From Rhodococcus sp. P1Y (GTDB lineage: Bacteria > Actinomycetota > Actinomycetes > Mycobacteriales > Mycobacteriaceae), in NCBI RefSeq assembly GCF_003641205.1, contig NZ_CP032762.1, positions 2,604,001-2,668,000 on the forward strand: a stretch of DNA of 64,000 nt. Reading direction: 5' to 3'. Position 1 is the first letter of the stretch; every line of letters begins with the position of its first letter. Shown here piece by piece: positions 1-9,108 of the stretch. Made by a program: the position numbers and the translations under genes. The notes under the pieces were generated by a model. The model made no database searches. It was not told the origin of the DNA and saw nothing but the letters and a program-made list of their open reading frames with translations.

Positions 1-306
1 GGTCAGCATGTGTTCGCCGGGGGTGCAGTCGACGTCGAGAAATACGAGCAAGTCGGCGCCCCGCTCGATTGCAGTGCCGGCGCCGAGGTTTCGGGCCCTC
101 GCGAGCGGCAACGACCGCTCCGTTCGGTCGAGATACATGACCTCGGCGTCGCTGTCCGCTGCGTCGACGACTCCGCGGATCCCGTCGTCGCCCATCGACA
201 CCACCACGTGTTTACAGGCTTTCAGCGAAGACCGAGCTAGACCTTCGATCTGTGCGGTCAGGTGGTCGTGACGACCCGCGACCACAGTGATCACCGCGAT
301 CTTCAT
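1..306 (-). CDS. Family 2 glycosyltransferase, 3' end cut by window edge
   Basis: Only the first 102 codons are in the window. The ATG at 306 overlaps the stop of the upstream gene (ATGA). The protein opens with a beta strand (MKIAVITVVAGR), then has a short ARARNLGAG stretch and LLVFLDVDC. The last is the DXD-like metal/nucleotide-sugar site of GT-A fold (GT2) enzymes. It would transfer a sugar from a nucleotide donor to a growing glycan on the cytoplasmic side of the membrane. It is the last visible gene of a leftward run of four overlapping glycosyltransferases. The acceptor cannot be told from sequence. Confidence 0.8.
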   Translation of the reverse strand, partial: MKIAVITVVAGRHDHLTAQIEGLARSSLKACKHVVVSMGDDGIRGVVDAADSDAEVMYLDRTERSLPLARARNLGAGTAIERGADLLVFLDVDCTPGEHMLT

Positions 307-1292
307 CGGTTTGCCGTATCGACGAGCGCCTGTGCCGCGCGAAGTGCTGCGCGTGTCGGACGAAGTCGATCCCATGCTCTCGTGTCGAGTGCCCGCGCGC
401 GCGGCAGCAACGCTGCCCAGTCCTGTGGGCTCGGCCACTGCGGGGCCAGGACGGCCGCGCCCGCGGCCTCCAGTGCTCGGGCGGTCGCGTGCTGTTCGTG
501 AAATGGACGTTGCTGGGGAACGACGACAGCCGACCCACCGGCGCACGCGCAGTCCGCAATTGCGTTCTGGCCGGCGTGGGTGACGACCACCGTTGCCGAA
601 CACAGTGCGGGCCATACGTCGTCCATCCAGGAGGCTTCGTCGAGACCTGCTGCACGCCAATGATAGTGGGGGTTCGCAGTGTGGGCGGCGGCGATGTCCG
701 CGGTGGTCAGTGAAGTCCCGCCTGCGCCGCCGAGGACGAGCACCGTGGGCTCGGCTGGCAACGGTTCCTTCGGACGACCGTCGAAGCGGCTGATCGCCCC
801 GACGTACCAGGTTTTGGACGAATACGGATGCAGCCAGCTGGGATCGTAGAAGCCCTGTGACCACGGCGCAATGATCGTCGTGGCCGCCCGGTACGCAAGC
901 TGATGAGGATCGTCGGTTCGTTCACCCGGCATGGCCATTACCGTGACCTTCACGCCGAGCAAACGGACGAACAATACGACCTCCACGGAGACGTCGACGA
1001 CGAACACACTCGGCCGCTCCCTAGCGATCCAGTCGGCGATGGCGGCCATGCGGTCGGTGAGCCCTCGGACGCCGACCGGTGCCCAGTGAACGATGCCGCC
1101 CGCGGTGTGATCGGACGGCGCTTCGGTGTCGCTGTCGTCGGTGTCGAGTGGGAGCGTTATCCACTCCACCTCGCTGTGCGCCGGTCGCCGACTCGACGAC
1201 AGCACGGTGACGGGCTCGTCGAGCGCGGCTGCGATCGATGTCGCCCGCGTGACGTGACCGGAACCGTGGTGATGTGCGTAGTACCCGATCAC
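303..1292 (-). CDS. Glycosyltransferase, GT-B fold (GT1/GT28-like)
   Basis: 329 aa. I chose the GTG at 1292 because it overlaps the upstream stop (GTGA) and places the glycine-rich opening VIGYYAHHHGSGHVTR at the N-terminus. That opening is the acceptor-side loop of MurG/UGT-like GT-B enzymes. The C-terminal half has VLVLGGAGG and, near residue 245, THAGQNAIADC. The latter resembles the donor-binding helix of GT1/GT28 proteins, where HAG(Q/H)N contacts the nucleotide sugar. The open frame runs upstream to 1961 but overlaps the neighbouring gene, so the longer start is rejected. Its role in the surface-glycan cluster is inferred from context. Confidence 0.75.
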   Translation of the reverse strand: MIGYYAHHHGSGHVTRATSIAAALDEPVTVLSSSRRPAHSEVEWITLPLDTDDSDTEAPSDHTAGGIVHWAPVGVRGLTDRMAAIADWIARERPSVFVVDVSVEVVLFVRLLGVKVTVMAMPGERTDDPHQLAYRAATTIIAPWSQGFYDPSWLHPYSSKTWYVGAISRFDGRPKEPLPAEPTVLVLGGAGGTSLTTADIAAAHTANPHYHWRAAGLDEASWMDDVWPALCSATVVVTHAGQNAIADCACAGGSAVVVPQQRPFHEQHATARALEAAGAAVLAPQWPSPQDWAALLPRARALDTRAWDRLRPTRAALRAAQALVDTANR

Positions 1293-2368
1293 GCGGCCAC
1301 GTCCAGCACCATCGATCGGTAAAGCCCCAGATACTGCTCGACCATTCGGGTCTCGGAACAGACCGATTCCGCACGGGCCCGCGCGTCGACGCGAGAGAGC
1401 TCGGCCGCTTCGAGAATCGCTCGCGCCAGATCCTGCACGTCGTCCGCATCCGCGAGCCGACCGGACGATCGATCGACGATCTCGGGGATTCCGCCGCGCG
1501 CGAATGCGGCAACCGGGGTGCCGCACGACAATGCCTCGGCGACGACGAGACCGTACGGTTCCTCCCAGACTGGAGTTACGAGCGCGACTGCGGAAGCGCC
1601 TACGAGGGTGGCCAACTCCTGCTGGCGAAGATGGCCCGCATACGTGACGTTCCCTCCCAATCTCGGGGCGACCTCGGCGTCGAAATACGCGGTGTTCGAG
1701 ATCGGTCCTGCCAGTACGAGAGAAATTCCGGCGAGCCGGGCCGCATCGATGGCTAGGTGCGGGCCTTTCTCCGGAACCAGGCGGCCAGACCACACTGCGC
1801 GGTCGCCGCCCGGGCCCGAGGGCCAGCGATCGAGTGAGATGCCGTTGAGGACGACGTTGATGTCGCCCACCACGGGCGCCCACTGTCGCGCGGCGTGTGC
1901 ACTGACAGCCGCGAACTCGGAGGCCGTGCTCCGCGAGACCGCGATCGCCGATTCCAACCACGCGAACGGGGGTGTGTGAAGTGTGGTCAGCATCGGGGTG
2001 TGGACGGTGCGCGACATCGCGATCGGCAGGTAGTGCAGGCTGTGGTTGTGGATCACGTCGAACTCGTCGCGGCGTTCACCCGCGAGCTCGAGCATCACCG
2101 ACAGGTAGGCATGGTGCTCGCTCACAGCCAGTGCAGGCGTGGTGATGTCGGCCTTCGATACAGCACTCAACTCCAAGCGCGCGACCGTGAGTACGTTCTG
2201 CGCGACGTCGATTGTCGAGCCCTCGGCGGCGAACAGGGTCACTGAGTGTCCGCGTTCGGTCAGAGCTCTTGCCAACTGGCCGATGTGAGCTTCCATGCCG
2301 CCCGCATACGGCTCGGCGACAGGAAAATTGGACGATCCGAGTAAGGCGATCCGCAAGTTCTCGGTCAT
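1289..2368 (-). CDS. Family 4 glycosyltransferase
   Basis: 359 aa with a complete GT-B/GT4 layout. The N-terminal acceptor domain contains a YAGGMEAHIGQLARAL stretch. The C-terminal donor domain has WSGRLVPEKG and EEPYGLVVAEALSCG, the E-x7-E signature that binds the nucleotide-sugar phosphate and ribose. The ATG at 2368 overlaps the preceding stop. The N-terminus resembles MshA-type enzymes, but the acceptor is unknown. It is translationally coupled on both sides in the leftward operon, suggesting that one oligosaccharide is built sequentially by these enzymes. Confidence 0.85.
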   Translation of the reverse strand: MTENLRIALLGSSNFPVAEPYAGGMEAHIGQLARALTERGHSVTLFAAEGSTIDVAQNVLTVARLELSAVSKADITTPALAVSEHHAYLSVMLELAGERRDEFDVIHNHSLHYLPIAMSRTVHTPMLTTLHTPPFAWLESAIAVSRSTASEFAAVSAHAARQWAPVVGDINVVLNGISLDRWPSGPGGDRAVWSGRLVPEKGPHLAIDAARLAGISLVLAGPISNTAYFDAEVAPRLGGNVTYAGHLRQQELATLVGASAVALVTPVWEEPYGLVVAEALSCGTPVAAFARGGIPEIVDRSSGRLADADDVQDLARAILEAAELSRVDARARAESVCSETRMVEQYLGLYRSMVLDVAA

Positions 2369-3474
2369 GGCTGCGATCCGGCCGTGACTGCCACGCGGGC
2401 GAGCGCGCGTGCATAGATCTCGTGGTGCGCCGAGGCAAGTGCGTTTCGCTCGTGCTCCCTGGCGTCCCTGCTCGCGGTCGGTTGCCGGGCACGATCGGAG
2501 TAGCTCGCCCGGATCGCGGACGCCAGGGAAGTCGGGTCGAATCTTCCGTCTCCGAAATCGAATGTGCGGCAGGGTCGCTGATCGGCGAAGTAGCCGCAGT
2601 CCGGAGCGATCACCGCGGTCCCGACGTCGTAACACGCCTCGAGCCAGCCCGAGTGCGTGCCGAACCGATAGGGGAGTATCGACACGTCGATCTCGCGCAG
2701 GTATTGCCACAATTGTTCGTCGTCGAATCGTGGATGAATTCGAACGTCGACACCTGGCATCGCTCGATAGCGCTCCAACTCCGTCCAGGTTCCCGCCGTA
2801 CCCTCAGTGCCTTCGTCGATGTCGATCCGTACGCGGGCATCGGGAAACCCGAGCGTCGTGTCCACTACCGAATCGAGAACGGCGAAAGGGTCGAGGTTCG
2901 CACGGAGGCTTTTGAGGTGCACTCCGACGACGAAGGTCGACGACGACGCACGCTTCGCGCCGATTTGATCGAGCGGTACGACGTGCGGATGGGGCAGCAC
3001 GACCGCGCGTCGATCCCACCTGGCTGCGATCTCCTGCGCAGCTCCGTCGGTCAAGGTGATCACCTCGGCGGCCGCAGGTACGAGAACGTCCAGATGCGCG
3101 AGGTGCGTCGAGTTGTCGACGAAATGTGGATTGTGCAGATCGTGAACGGTCAGCACCAAGGGCTTGCCCGCCGTCCCGAGAATTCGCACGATGTCCTCGA
3201 GGTCTGCGACAGCCATGGCGTCGAACCCGAAATGCACATGTAGTACGTCGAACTGGTCGATGTGGGCAACCAACCATTCCGGGTCGAGCCAGCGCGGTGG
3301 CCACCAACGACTGGTGCCTTCTGCTCCCGGCGGCACCGGATCGGGCAGCCTGATGACCGATTCCGATCCGCCGACGGCATCGAGGTGCGCAACGTACGCA
3401 TGACCGGTCGGAACCGATGCGACAGTGACCGGGCGCCGGCTCGGATCGGGGATGATCGAGTAGGAATTGATCAA
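2365..3474 (-). CDS. Glycosyltransferase, GT4-like, first gene of leftward operon
   Basis: 369 aa. The N-terminal half has VLHVHFGFDAM and LVLTVHDLHNPH, typical of the first Rossmann domain of GT4 enzymes. The C-terminal half has SILPYRFGTHSGWLEACYDVG, in which E replaces the usual E-x7-E context more loosely than in the next gene. It starts the leftward glycosyltransferase operon and is divergent from the rightward half of the cluster across 77 bp. Family assignment is good; donor and acceptor are unknown. Confidence 0.75.
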   Translation of the reverse strand: MINSYSIIPDPSRRPVTVASVPTGHAYVAHLDAVGGSESVIRLPDPVPPGAEGTSRWWPPRWLDPEWLVAHIDQFDVLHVHFGFDAMAVADLEDIVRILGTAGKPLVLTVHDLHNPHFVDNSTHLAHLDVLVPAAAEVITLTDGAAQEIAARWDRRAVVLPHPHVVPLDQIGAKRASSSTFVVGVHLKSLRANLDPFAVLDSVVDTTLGFPDARVRIDIDEGTEGTAGTWTELERYRAMPGVDVRIHPRFDDEQLWQYLREIDVSILPYRFGTHSGWLEACYDVGTAVIAPDCGYFADQRPCRTFDFGDGRFDPTSLASAIRASYSDRARQPTASRDAREHERNALASAHHEIYARALARVAVTAGSQP

Positions 3475-3551
3475 TCGAGGGTTCCTTTGCAGCGCGAGGG
3501 GCTATACGGGGGTGTGGTCGACCCGGCCCGGCTGCTCGAGAGGGGGAATTG
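3475..3551. promoter_or_regulatory. Divergent promoter region of the glycan cluster
   Basis: This 77-bp gap separates the two divergent halves of the glycosyltransferase cluster and must hold both promoters. A purine-rich ribosome binding site (GAGAGGGGG) sits just before the rightward ATG at 3552. I see no clear -35/-10 pair. Confidence 0.4.
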
Positions 3552-4472
3552 ATGTCTGCGGAGACACTCGAATACTACAGCGAGCAGCGCAGGCTGCATT
3601 ACGGCGAGTTCTACGGACTCGCTCGGTCGGCCGATGACCGGCCGATCTGCCTCGTATGGGGAAACTGTCAGGCAGAGGCGCTCCGGATCGTGTTGTCGAG
3701 CGCGGAGGATCTGCCGTATCGAACGATGCGCGTTCCCCCGGTACACGAACTGGAAATCGGAGACCTCGAGTACGTCGAACGCGCGGTGGACGCGGCAGCG
3801 GTGCTGGTATCGCAACCGATCCGCGCTGGTTACCGCGGGCTTCCGATCGGAACGTCCGACATGTTGGCGAGGTCGAATTCACCGTCGACTTCCATCGTGT
3901 GGCCAGTCGTTCGGTACGGCGGCCTCTACCCGTTCCAGGTCATCGTTCGGCATCCGTCGAATCCGTCGGCAGTGCCACCCGGTGTGCCCTACCACGATCT
4001 ACGAACGATTCTCGGCGCCTGGGACAAGGGTGTTTCCGCGGCCGCTGTGCGTGCCGCAGCCGAGTGGAGTATCGACGAACTCGCCAGGCGAGAGCGCGAA
4101 CACTGCGACATCGGAGTCTCGGACACGCTCGCTTCGTTCGGAGCACGTGCGGCGCACACGATCAACCATCCGGGGAACGAGGTACTTCTCGAACTCGGCC
4201 GACGAATCCTGGAGCGTCTCGGTTGCTCGAACCCTGTGCCGCCGCAACGAGAATTGTTGGGAATGATCCGTGCGCCGCTGGAGGACGGGGTCATCGACGC
4301 ACTGAGGCTCGATGCGCAGGTGCGCGAGACATGGACGGTGGACGGCGCACCGGTCGGCCAGGAGTGGATTCGAAAGGTTCAAACGCGCTGGTACGCAGAG
4401 CATCCCGAGTTCGTCGACGCGGCGGTCGCGCGTTACGGTGACCTGATCGACATTCTCGGTCTGACCGTATGA
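3552..4472 (+). CDS. WcbI-like polysaccharide biosynthesis protein
   Basis: 306 aa, starting at the ATG that follows a GAGAGGGGG ribosome binding site. Near residue 35 it has LVWGNCQAEALR, the GNCQ motif that opens WcbI-type proteins. WcbI is a capsule-biosynthesis protein with a CoA/nucleotide-binding fold, proposed to be an acetyltransferase. Later it has QPIRAGYRGLPIG and a long helical C-terminus. It heads the rightward operon and overlaps the next gene by ATGA. A role in decorating the glycan is plausible; the reaction is not established even for the family. Confidence 0.7.
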   Translation: MSAETLEYYSEQRRLHYGEFYGLARSADDRPICLVWGNCQAEALRIVLSSAEDLPYRTMRVPPVHELEIGDLEYVERAVDAAAVLVSQPIRAGYRGLPIGTSDMLARSNSPSTSIVWPVVRYGGLYPFQVIVRHPSNPSAVPPGVPYHDLRTILGAWDKGVSAAAVRAAAEWSIDELARREREHCDIGVSDTLASFGARAAHTINHPGNEVLLELGRRILERLGCSNPVPPQRELLGMIRAPLEDGVIDALRLDAQVRETWTVDGAPVGQEWIRKVQTRWYAEHPEFVDAAVARYGDLIDILGLTV

Positions 4473-5494
4473 CTCTGCCCGACACCAGCCCTGCGGTGGG
4501 ACATCTTGTCGTCGGACCGAACACGCATGGCGTCGTCAGGTACGCGCTCGACGTAGCGGAGGCGCTGACGAATCTGGGTGAAGCGCATTCCGTCGCCCGG
4601 ATGGATGCGCCCGACGCGGACGTTCCCGAATCGATGCGTCGCTGCGAGTGGATCCACATGCACGTCACGGATCGCTTGTTCGGACGTTCTCCGGCAGACG
4701 CGACCGAGGCGATACGCCGAATATCGAACCGGCTTGCCAGGCCCGTGTCGGTGACGATGCATGACATCCCTCAGCCTTCCGACGGTGGGTCGATGGCCGC
4801 CCGTGCAGCGTTCTATCGGTCGGTTGCCTCAGTCGCGGCCGGACTCGTAGTGTCGAGTCGCCACGAGGCAGTGTTGCTCGCCGAACACGTCGACGCTCGG
4901 TTGAACCCGGAGATCGTCCCGCTCGCCATCGAGAGTCATACGTACGAGAGACCGACGGCGTGGAGCGAACCGACGGTGGGAGTACTCGGATTCGTCTACC
5001 CGGGCAAGGGTCACATAGAGACCGCACGTGCGCTTCGGGATATGCCGCAGTCGGTGGCATTTCTTGCTCTCGGAGCGCCGTCACCGGGCCACGAGTATCT
5101 GATCGACGAACTTCGCGAGGAGGCTCGAAGATCAGGACGACGCTGTGAGACAACGGGTTTTCTTACCAACGAGGAGCTGCGTCGAAGGATCGCCGGTGTC
5201 ACCGTACCTGTGGCGTATCACCGCCACATGTCCGCATCGGGGTCCATCAACACCTGGATCGGTTCCGGCCGAAAGCCGCTCGTGCCGAAGACGTCGTACA
5301 CAGTCGAACTCGATGCGCGATCACCCGGATCGGTCTTGTTCCACGAAGACGACGAGACGTCGCTGCGGGAAGCGATAGCCGAATGCCTCGCGGAGCCGTC
5401 CAGGACGTGGCGTGAGGTCGACATCGAACCGGTACCGTCGCCCGCCGACGTTGCGCTGCAGTATTCGACACTGTTTCGAAGGTGGGCGAGATGA
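4469..5494 (+). CDS. Glycosyltransferase, GT4-like
   Basis: 341 aa. It opens with VGHLVVGPNTHGVVRYALDVAEAL, the GT-B acceptor-loop style, and has VSVTMHDIPQP and LVVSSRHEAVLLAEHV in the first domain. The second domain has TVGVLGFVYPGKGHIETARAL, the donor-domain start. Start and stop overlap both neighbours (ATGA at 4469 and at 5491), indicating one polycistronic message. The C-terminal donor signature is weak, so the family is less certain than for its neighbours. Confidence 0.65.
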   Translation: MTLPDTSPAVGHLVVGPNTHGVVRYALDVAEALTNLGEAHSVARMDAPDADVPESMRRCEWIHMHVTDRLFGRSPADATEAIRRISNRLARPVSVTMHDIPQPSDGGSMAARAAFYRSVASVAAGLVVSSRHEAVLLAEHVDARLNPEIVPLAIESHTYERPTAWSEPTVGVLGFVYPGKGHIETARALRDMPQSVAFLALGAPSPGHEYLIDELREEARRSGRRCETTGFLTNEELRRRIAGVTVPVAYHRHMSASGSINTWIGSGRKPLVPKTSYTVELDARSPGSVLFHEDDETSLREAIAECLAEPSRTWREVDIEPVPSPADVALQYSTLFRRWAR

Positions 5495-6858
5495 TGCTGC
5501 GTGACGGGCGCTCGGTGGTGCCCGACAATCGCTTCGACCTTGCACCGGAGCCTGCTGGGCTGCCGACGGTCAGTGTCGTGATTCCGTACTACGACCAGCC
5601 GCGACAGCTCGATCTCGTGCTCGCTGCCCTGACATTGCAGGACTATCCGCCGGAGAAGATCGACGTAGTCGTTGCCGACGACGGCTCGGCGGTGCCGCCC
5701 GCGCTAGGTCCGTGGACCCCGCGGCTCGACGTGTCTTCGGTTCGCCAGGAGGACGAGGGGTTCCGCGCTGCCGCGGCACGAAATCTTGGCGCCGCGGCGT
5801 CCGTCGGAACGATTCTGTGTTTCCTGGACGCCGACACCGTGCCCGCTCCGGACTACCTACGCCGAGCTGTCAGGCTGCCCTCGGTGCTTCCCGACGCGCT
5901 GGTGGTCGGACGCCGGAAGCACACAGACCTGTCCGAGTTCACGCCGACATCGCTGCGCCGGTGGATGGCCGACGCTGTACTCCGACAGGATTCGAACGAG
6001 AACGAACCGTCCTGGTTGGTCGACGGTTACCGCCGGACCGACAATCTGCTTTTCCCGGGATGGGACGGATACAAATACATCATCAGTGCGGTGCTGACCT
6101 GCAGTCGTGAATTGTTCGACGATGTAGGCGGTTTCGACTCTTCGTTCACGAGTTACGGTGGTGAGGACTGGGAGTTCGCGAACAGGGCGTTCATGATGGG
6201 AGCCGTGTTCGCACACGAACCCGATGCTGTTGCCTGGCACGACGGACCCGATTGGGGCGAGCGAGACGTCGCACGCAGGACCGAGCAGAAGAACGGCGAG
6301 GCCCTCGCGCTGGCGCCGCTGATCACCGATCCTGCGGCTCGGATGGCGGGTTTGCGGTATCGCGTACCCGACGTCGCGGTAACGGTGTCGGTCGATGGAC
6401 ACTCGCCTGCATCGCTGACGAGCACCGTCGCCTCGATACTTCGGCAGGGCGACTGCGCAGTGTGGCTGGTCGGCGAAGACGCGGAAGCCGTTCACGGCCG
6501 GCTGGGGGTGTGGGACTCACGCATTCGAATCGGTCGGCCGGACGAGTCGATACTCGGTCGAGCCCGATTTTCGATCGACGTCGTGGGCCGCGTGCGCTTC
6601 GCGGACGAATCGCTGAACAAGATGGAAGACCTACTCGGGCCGGGCCGAGCGGGCGGCGTCGTCGTCGAGTTCGAAGTGTCGTCCGGTGCGTCGGTGACGG
6701 TCTGGACCTCGCGGGCGATTCATCGCGCACGACGGTGGGTGAGCTACTCGGACTTCGACGACAGCGATCTTCGCACCGCGTTGTTCGGTGTTCGGCACGT
6801 CGGCACCGTCGACCTGGGTCTGACGGTCGTCGCCGACGAACCGTGGTTGAGCTGGTAG
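5491..6858 (+). CDS. Family 2 glycosyltransferase with C-terminal extension
   Basis: 455 aa. I used the ATG at 5491 that overlaps the upstream stop; a second ATG follows immediately. The GT2 domain has TVSVVIPYYDQP, VVVADDGSAVPP and ILCFLDADTVP (DXD), then FDSSFTSYGGEDWEFANRA, the GGEDWE active-site motif of GT2/GT7 enzymes. About 150 C-terminal residues after this are not part of the catalytic fold and are unassigned. It is the last gene of the rightward glycan operon. Confidence 0.85.
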   Translation: MMLRDGRSVVPDNRFDLAPEPAGLPTVSVVIPYYDQPRQLDLVLAALTLQDYPPEKIDVVVADDGSAVPPALGPWTPRLDVSSVRQEDEGFRAAAARNLGAAASVGTILCFLDADTVPAPDYLRRAVRLPSVLPDALVVGRRKHTDLSEFTPTSLRRWMADAVLRQDSNENEPSWLVDGYRRTDNLLFPGWDGYKYIISAVLTCSRELFDDVGGFDSSFTSYGGEDWEFANRAFMMGAVFAHEPDAVAWHDGPDWGERDVARRTEQKNGEALALAPLITDPAARMAGLRYRVPDVAVTVSVDGHSPASLTSTVASILRQGDCAVWLVGEDAEAVHGRLGVWDSRIRIGRPDESILGRARFSIDVVGRVRFADESLNKMEDLLGPGRAGGVVVEFEVSSGASVTVWTSRAIHRARRWVSYSDFDDSDLRTALFGVRHVGTVDLGLTVVADEPWLSW

Positions 6859-6940
6859 CACATAGAATGAGACTCCTGTCACGCAGATGTCGAGGTCGCC
6901 GCCGATCCGCGCGATCATGGACCGAGACGAGAGGAGATCG

Positions 6941-7624
6941 ATGGCGCAGCAACCGTCCGGCACGAATGACGTGCGGTACATCGCCGACTCCGTGGAACCT
7001 CCGGGCGATGCGCTCCGCACCTACGGTGGCCGATCCGTCGATGATCGCCGAGCCGAGCGGCGATCGAAGTTCCTGGCCGCCGCGCTGGACGTCTTTTCCG
7101 AAAAGGGTTACACCGCAAGCTCGGTAGCAGATCTCTGCAAGGCGGCCGGGCTTGCCCGCCGACAGTTCTACGACGAGTTCGCCAGCCGCGAGGCTGCTCT
7201 CATCGCGCTCTACGACTCCATTCAGGCGGACGCCAAGGTTGCAACCACCGAGGCATTGAGCCGCACCGATTCAACCGATCCTCACGATCTCGCGGCCGTA
7301 GCGATGGCAGCGTACGTCGAATCCATCGGAAGCGACGCACGACGAGCGCGAATTTCGTTCGTCGACAGCGTCGGAGTCAGTCCGATGATGGAGAAGCATC
7401 GAATGGACGAGCGGGCTGTGTGGCGTCAGTTCTTCGAGAGCACCATTCGGGGCGCAGTGGGTGTGGACTACGTGCCGCCCGGGGGCTATTCGATGGCGTC
7501 GACAGCCTTCATCGGCGCGCTCATTGCCTTGGTTCAACAATGGAGCACGACGGAACCTCGGCCGCCGATCGACGATCTCACGGACGTCATGGTTGCCTTC
7601 CTGGATTCGATCATCTCCCGCTGA
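6941..7624 (+). CDS. TetR-family transcriptional regulator
   Basis: 227 aa from the ATG at 6941, preceded by GAGAGGAG. The frame is open upstream, but only this start has a good ribosome binding site. The N-terminal HTH spans roughly residues 40-85 (SKFLAAALDVFSEKGYTASSVADLCKAAG region, ending in RRQFYDEFASREA). The ligand domain is helical and unassigned. A strong palindrome lies 70 bp downstream, in front of the lipase gene, so it probably represses the lipase and perhaps itself. Confidence 0.85.
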   Translation: MAQQPSGTNDVRYIADSVEPPGDALRTYGGRSVDDRRAERRSKFLAAALDVFSEKGYTASSVADLCKAAGLARRQFYDEFASREAALIALYDSIQADAKVATTEALSRTDSTDPHDLAAVAMAAYVESIGSDARRARISFVDSVGVSPMMEKHRMDERAVWRQFFESTIRGAVGVDYVPPGGYSMASTAFIGALIALVQQWSTTEPRPPIDDLTDVMVAFLDSIISR

Positions 7625-7694
7625 CCTGTGTCGCGGCTTCAAGTGCGGCGAGGGTTGTAATCCATGTCACTTGGCTCTACTGTCCATTCCAATC

Positions 7695-7720
7695 GAAGTT
7701 AGACATCGATATCTAACTTC
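7695..7720. promoter_or_regulatory. 26-bp near-perfect palindrome, probable TetR operator
   Basis: The arms GAAGTTAGA and TCTAACTTC are exact reverse complements around a core with a central ATCGAT. Only one symmetric pair (C against A) breaks the symmetry. It lies 20 bp before the lipase GTG and just after the TetR gene. Position and symmetry suit a TetR dimer site. Binding is inferred. Confidence 0.65.
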
Positions 7721-7740
7721 TCGGTCGGGGAGGTTTCGTT

Positions 7741-9108
7741 GTGTTGAAGAGCAGATGGGTTGGGTGCGCCCTCGCTGGGCTGGTTGCGCTGGCGCCGCTG
7801 ACCATGGGTCTACCCGCGGGGGCGCAGCCGATACCCGCGTTCCCGAAAATCCCCGAGCTCGACGCGGAGTTCTACTCTCCGTCCGCCGATATCGTCGAAG
7901 CGGCGTCGCCGGGGGAGATCATCTCGTCACGCCCGGTCAACGTCGCGAACCTGGGGGTCATCCCGGTCAATGTCGATGCGTGGCAATTGTCCTACCGGTC
8001 CAACAACAGCCGGGACGTGGCGATTCCTGCCGTTGCCACCGTTCTGAAGCCTCGTGGCGTAACGACCGAACCACGGCCGCTGCTGTCGTATCAGATCGCC
8101 GAGGACTCTCTCGGCGGATACTGCGCGTCGTCCTATGTGCTGCAACAAGGTTCGATTCCATGGCCGCTGACCGGCGCCGTCACCGGCGGCGGGCAGTTCC
8201 TGGAGATTCAAGCAGCCCTCGCGCAGGGGTGGGCAGTGGTGGTCCCCGACCATCAGGGGCCGAACTCCTCGTTCGCGTCGGGTCCACTGGCAGGGCGGAT
8301 CACGTTGGACGGAATCAGGGCGGCCGAGAATTTCGACCAGCTCGGTCTCGCGGGCAGGGACACCAAGGTGGGCATGCTCGGCTATTCCGGTGGCTCGATC
8401 GCGACCGGCCATGCGGCTGAGCTGCGCAGCTCGTATGCGCCTGATCTGAACATTGTCGGAGCGGCCGAAGGCGGCATCGTCGCGGATGTCGGGGCGCTCG
8501 TGGACAACGCGAACAATGCGCTCGGCTCGGGCATCGTCGCCTCCGGAATCATCGGCGTGAGCCGCGAGGACCCCGAGATGGCCACGTTCGTCGCGCAGCA
8601 CCTGAATCCTCTCGGCCAGGCCTTGTTCGCCGCCAAGGACAACCTGTGTGTCGCGTGGAATTCGTCGATCTTCCCGTTCTTGAATCTCAAGGGATTGTTC
8701 GACACCCCGGGTGATCCCCTGCTCGAGCCGGAGGCCCAGCGCGTTCTCGCCAAACTCCGAATGGGACAACGGGTTCCCGATGTCCCGATGTACATGTTCC
8801 AGTCGAATCCCGATTGGCTCGTACCCGTCGGACCGGTCAACCGATTGGTCGACGCCTACTGCGCAGACCCCGCCGCGAGCGTCGTGTACACGCGGGACCA
8901 TTTCAGTGAGCACCTGACCCTCGACGTGATCGGCTTGCCGAAGGCGCTGTTGTGGCTGGGAGACCGCTTCGCCGGAATACCTGCGCAACAGGGCTGCAGT
9001 ACTACCGACGTCGGGTCGATGGCACTGGATCCCGAGACGTGGCCGGTGTGGCAGCGCACGGTGGGCGACCTCGTAGCAGGGTTGTTCGGGACGCCGATCG
9101 GTTCCTAA
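7741..9108 (+). CDS. Secreted lipase (LIP family, alpha/beta hydrolase)
   Basis: 455 aa from a GTG preceded by GGGGAGG. The first 28 residues are a signal peptide: a basic start, hydrophobic ALAGLVALAPLTMGL, then AGAQP. The nucleophile elbow GYSGGS (Ser216) and the fold order match the secretory-lipase family found in mycobacteria, rhodococci and Candida. Asp and His of the triad probably lie in the C-terminal third (near NPDWLVPV and RDHFSEH). It would hydrolyse acylglycerols or similar esters outside the cell. Probable control is by the upstream TetR through the palindrome. It ends tail-to-tail with the next gene (4-bp overlap). Confidence 0.85.
   Translation: MLKSRWVGCALAGLVALAPLTMGLPAGAQPIPAFPKIPELDAEFYSPSADIVEAASPGEIISSRPVNVANLGVIPVNVDAWQLSYRSNNSRDVAIPAVATVLKPRGVTTEPRPLLSYQIAEDSLGGYCASSYVLQQGSIPWPLTGAVTGGGQFLEIQAALAQGWAVVVPDHQGPNSSFASGPLAGRITLDGIRAAENFDQLGLAGRDTKVGMLGYSGGSIATGHAAELRSSYAPDLNIVGAAEGGIVADVGALVDNANNALGSGIVASGIIGVSREDPEMATFVAQHLNPLGQALFAAKDNLCVAWNSSIFPFLNLKGLFDTPGDPLLEPEAQRVLAKLRMGQRVPDVPMYMFQSNPDWLVPVGPVNRLVDAYCADPAASVVYTRDHFSEHLTLDVIGLPKALLWLGDRFAGIPAQQGCSTTDVGSMALDPETWPVWQRTVGDLVAGLFGTPIGS

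Noticed and set aside
303..1961. A 552-codon leftward open frame as one long glycosyltransferase
   Set aside because: Its first 220 codons lie antiparallel in frame-shift to a well-supported GT4 gene. The GTG at 1292 overlapping the upstream stop is the natural start.
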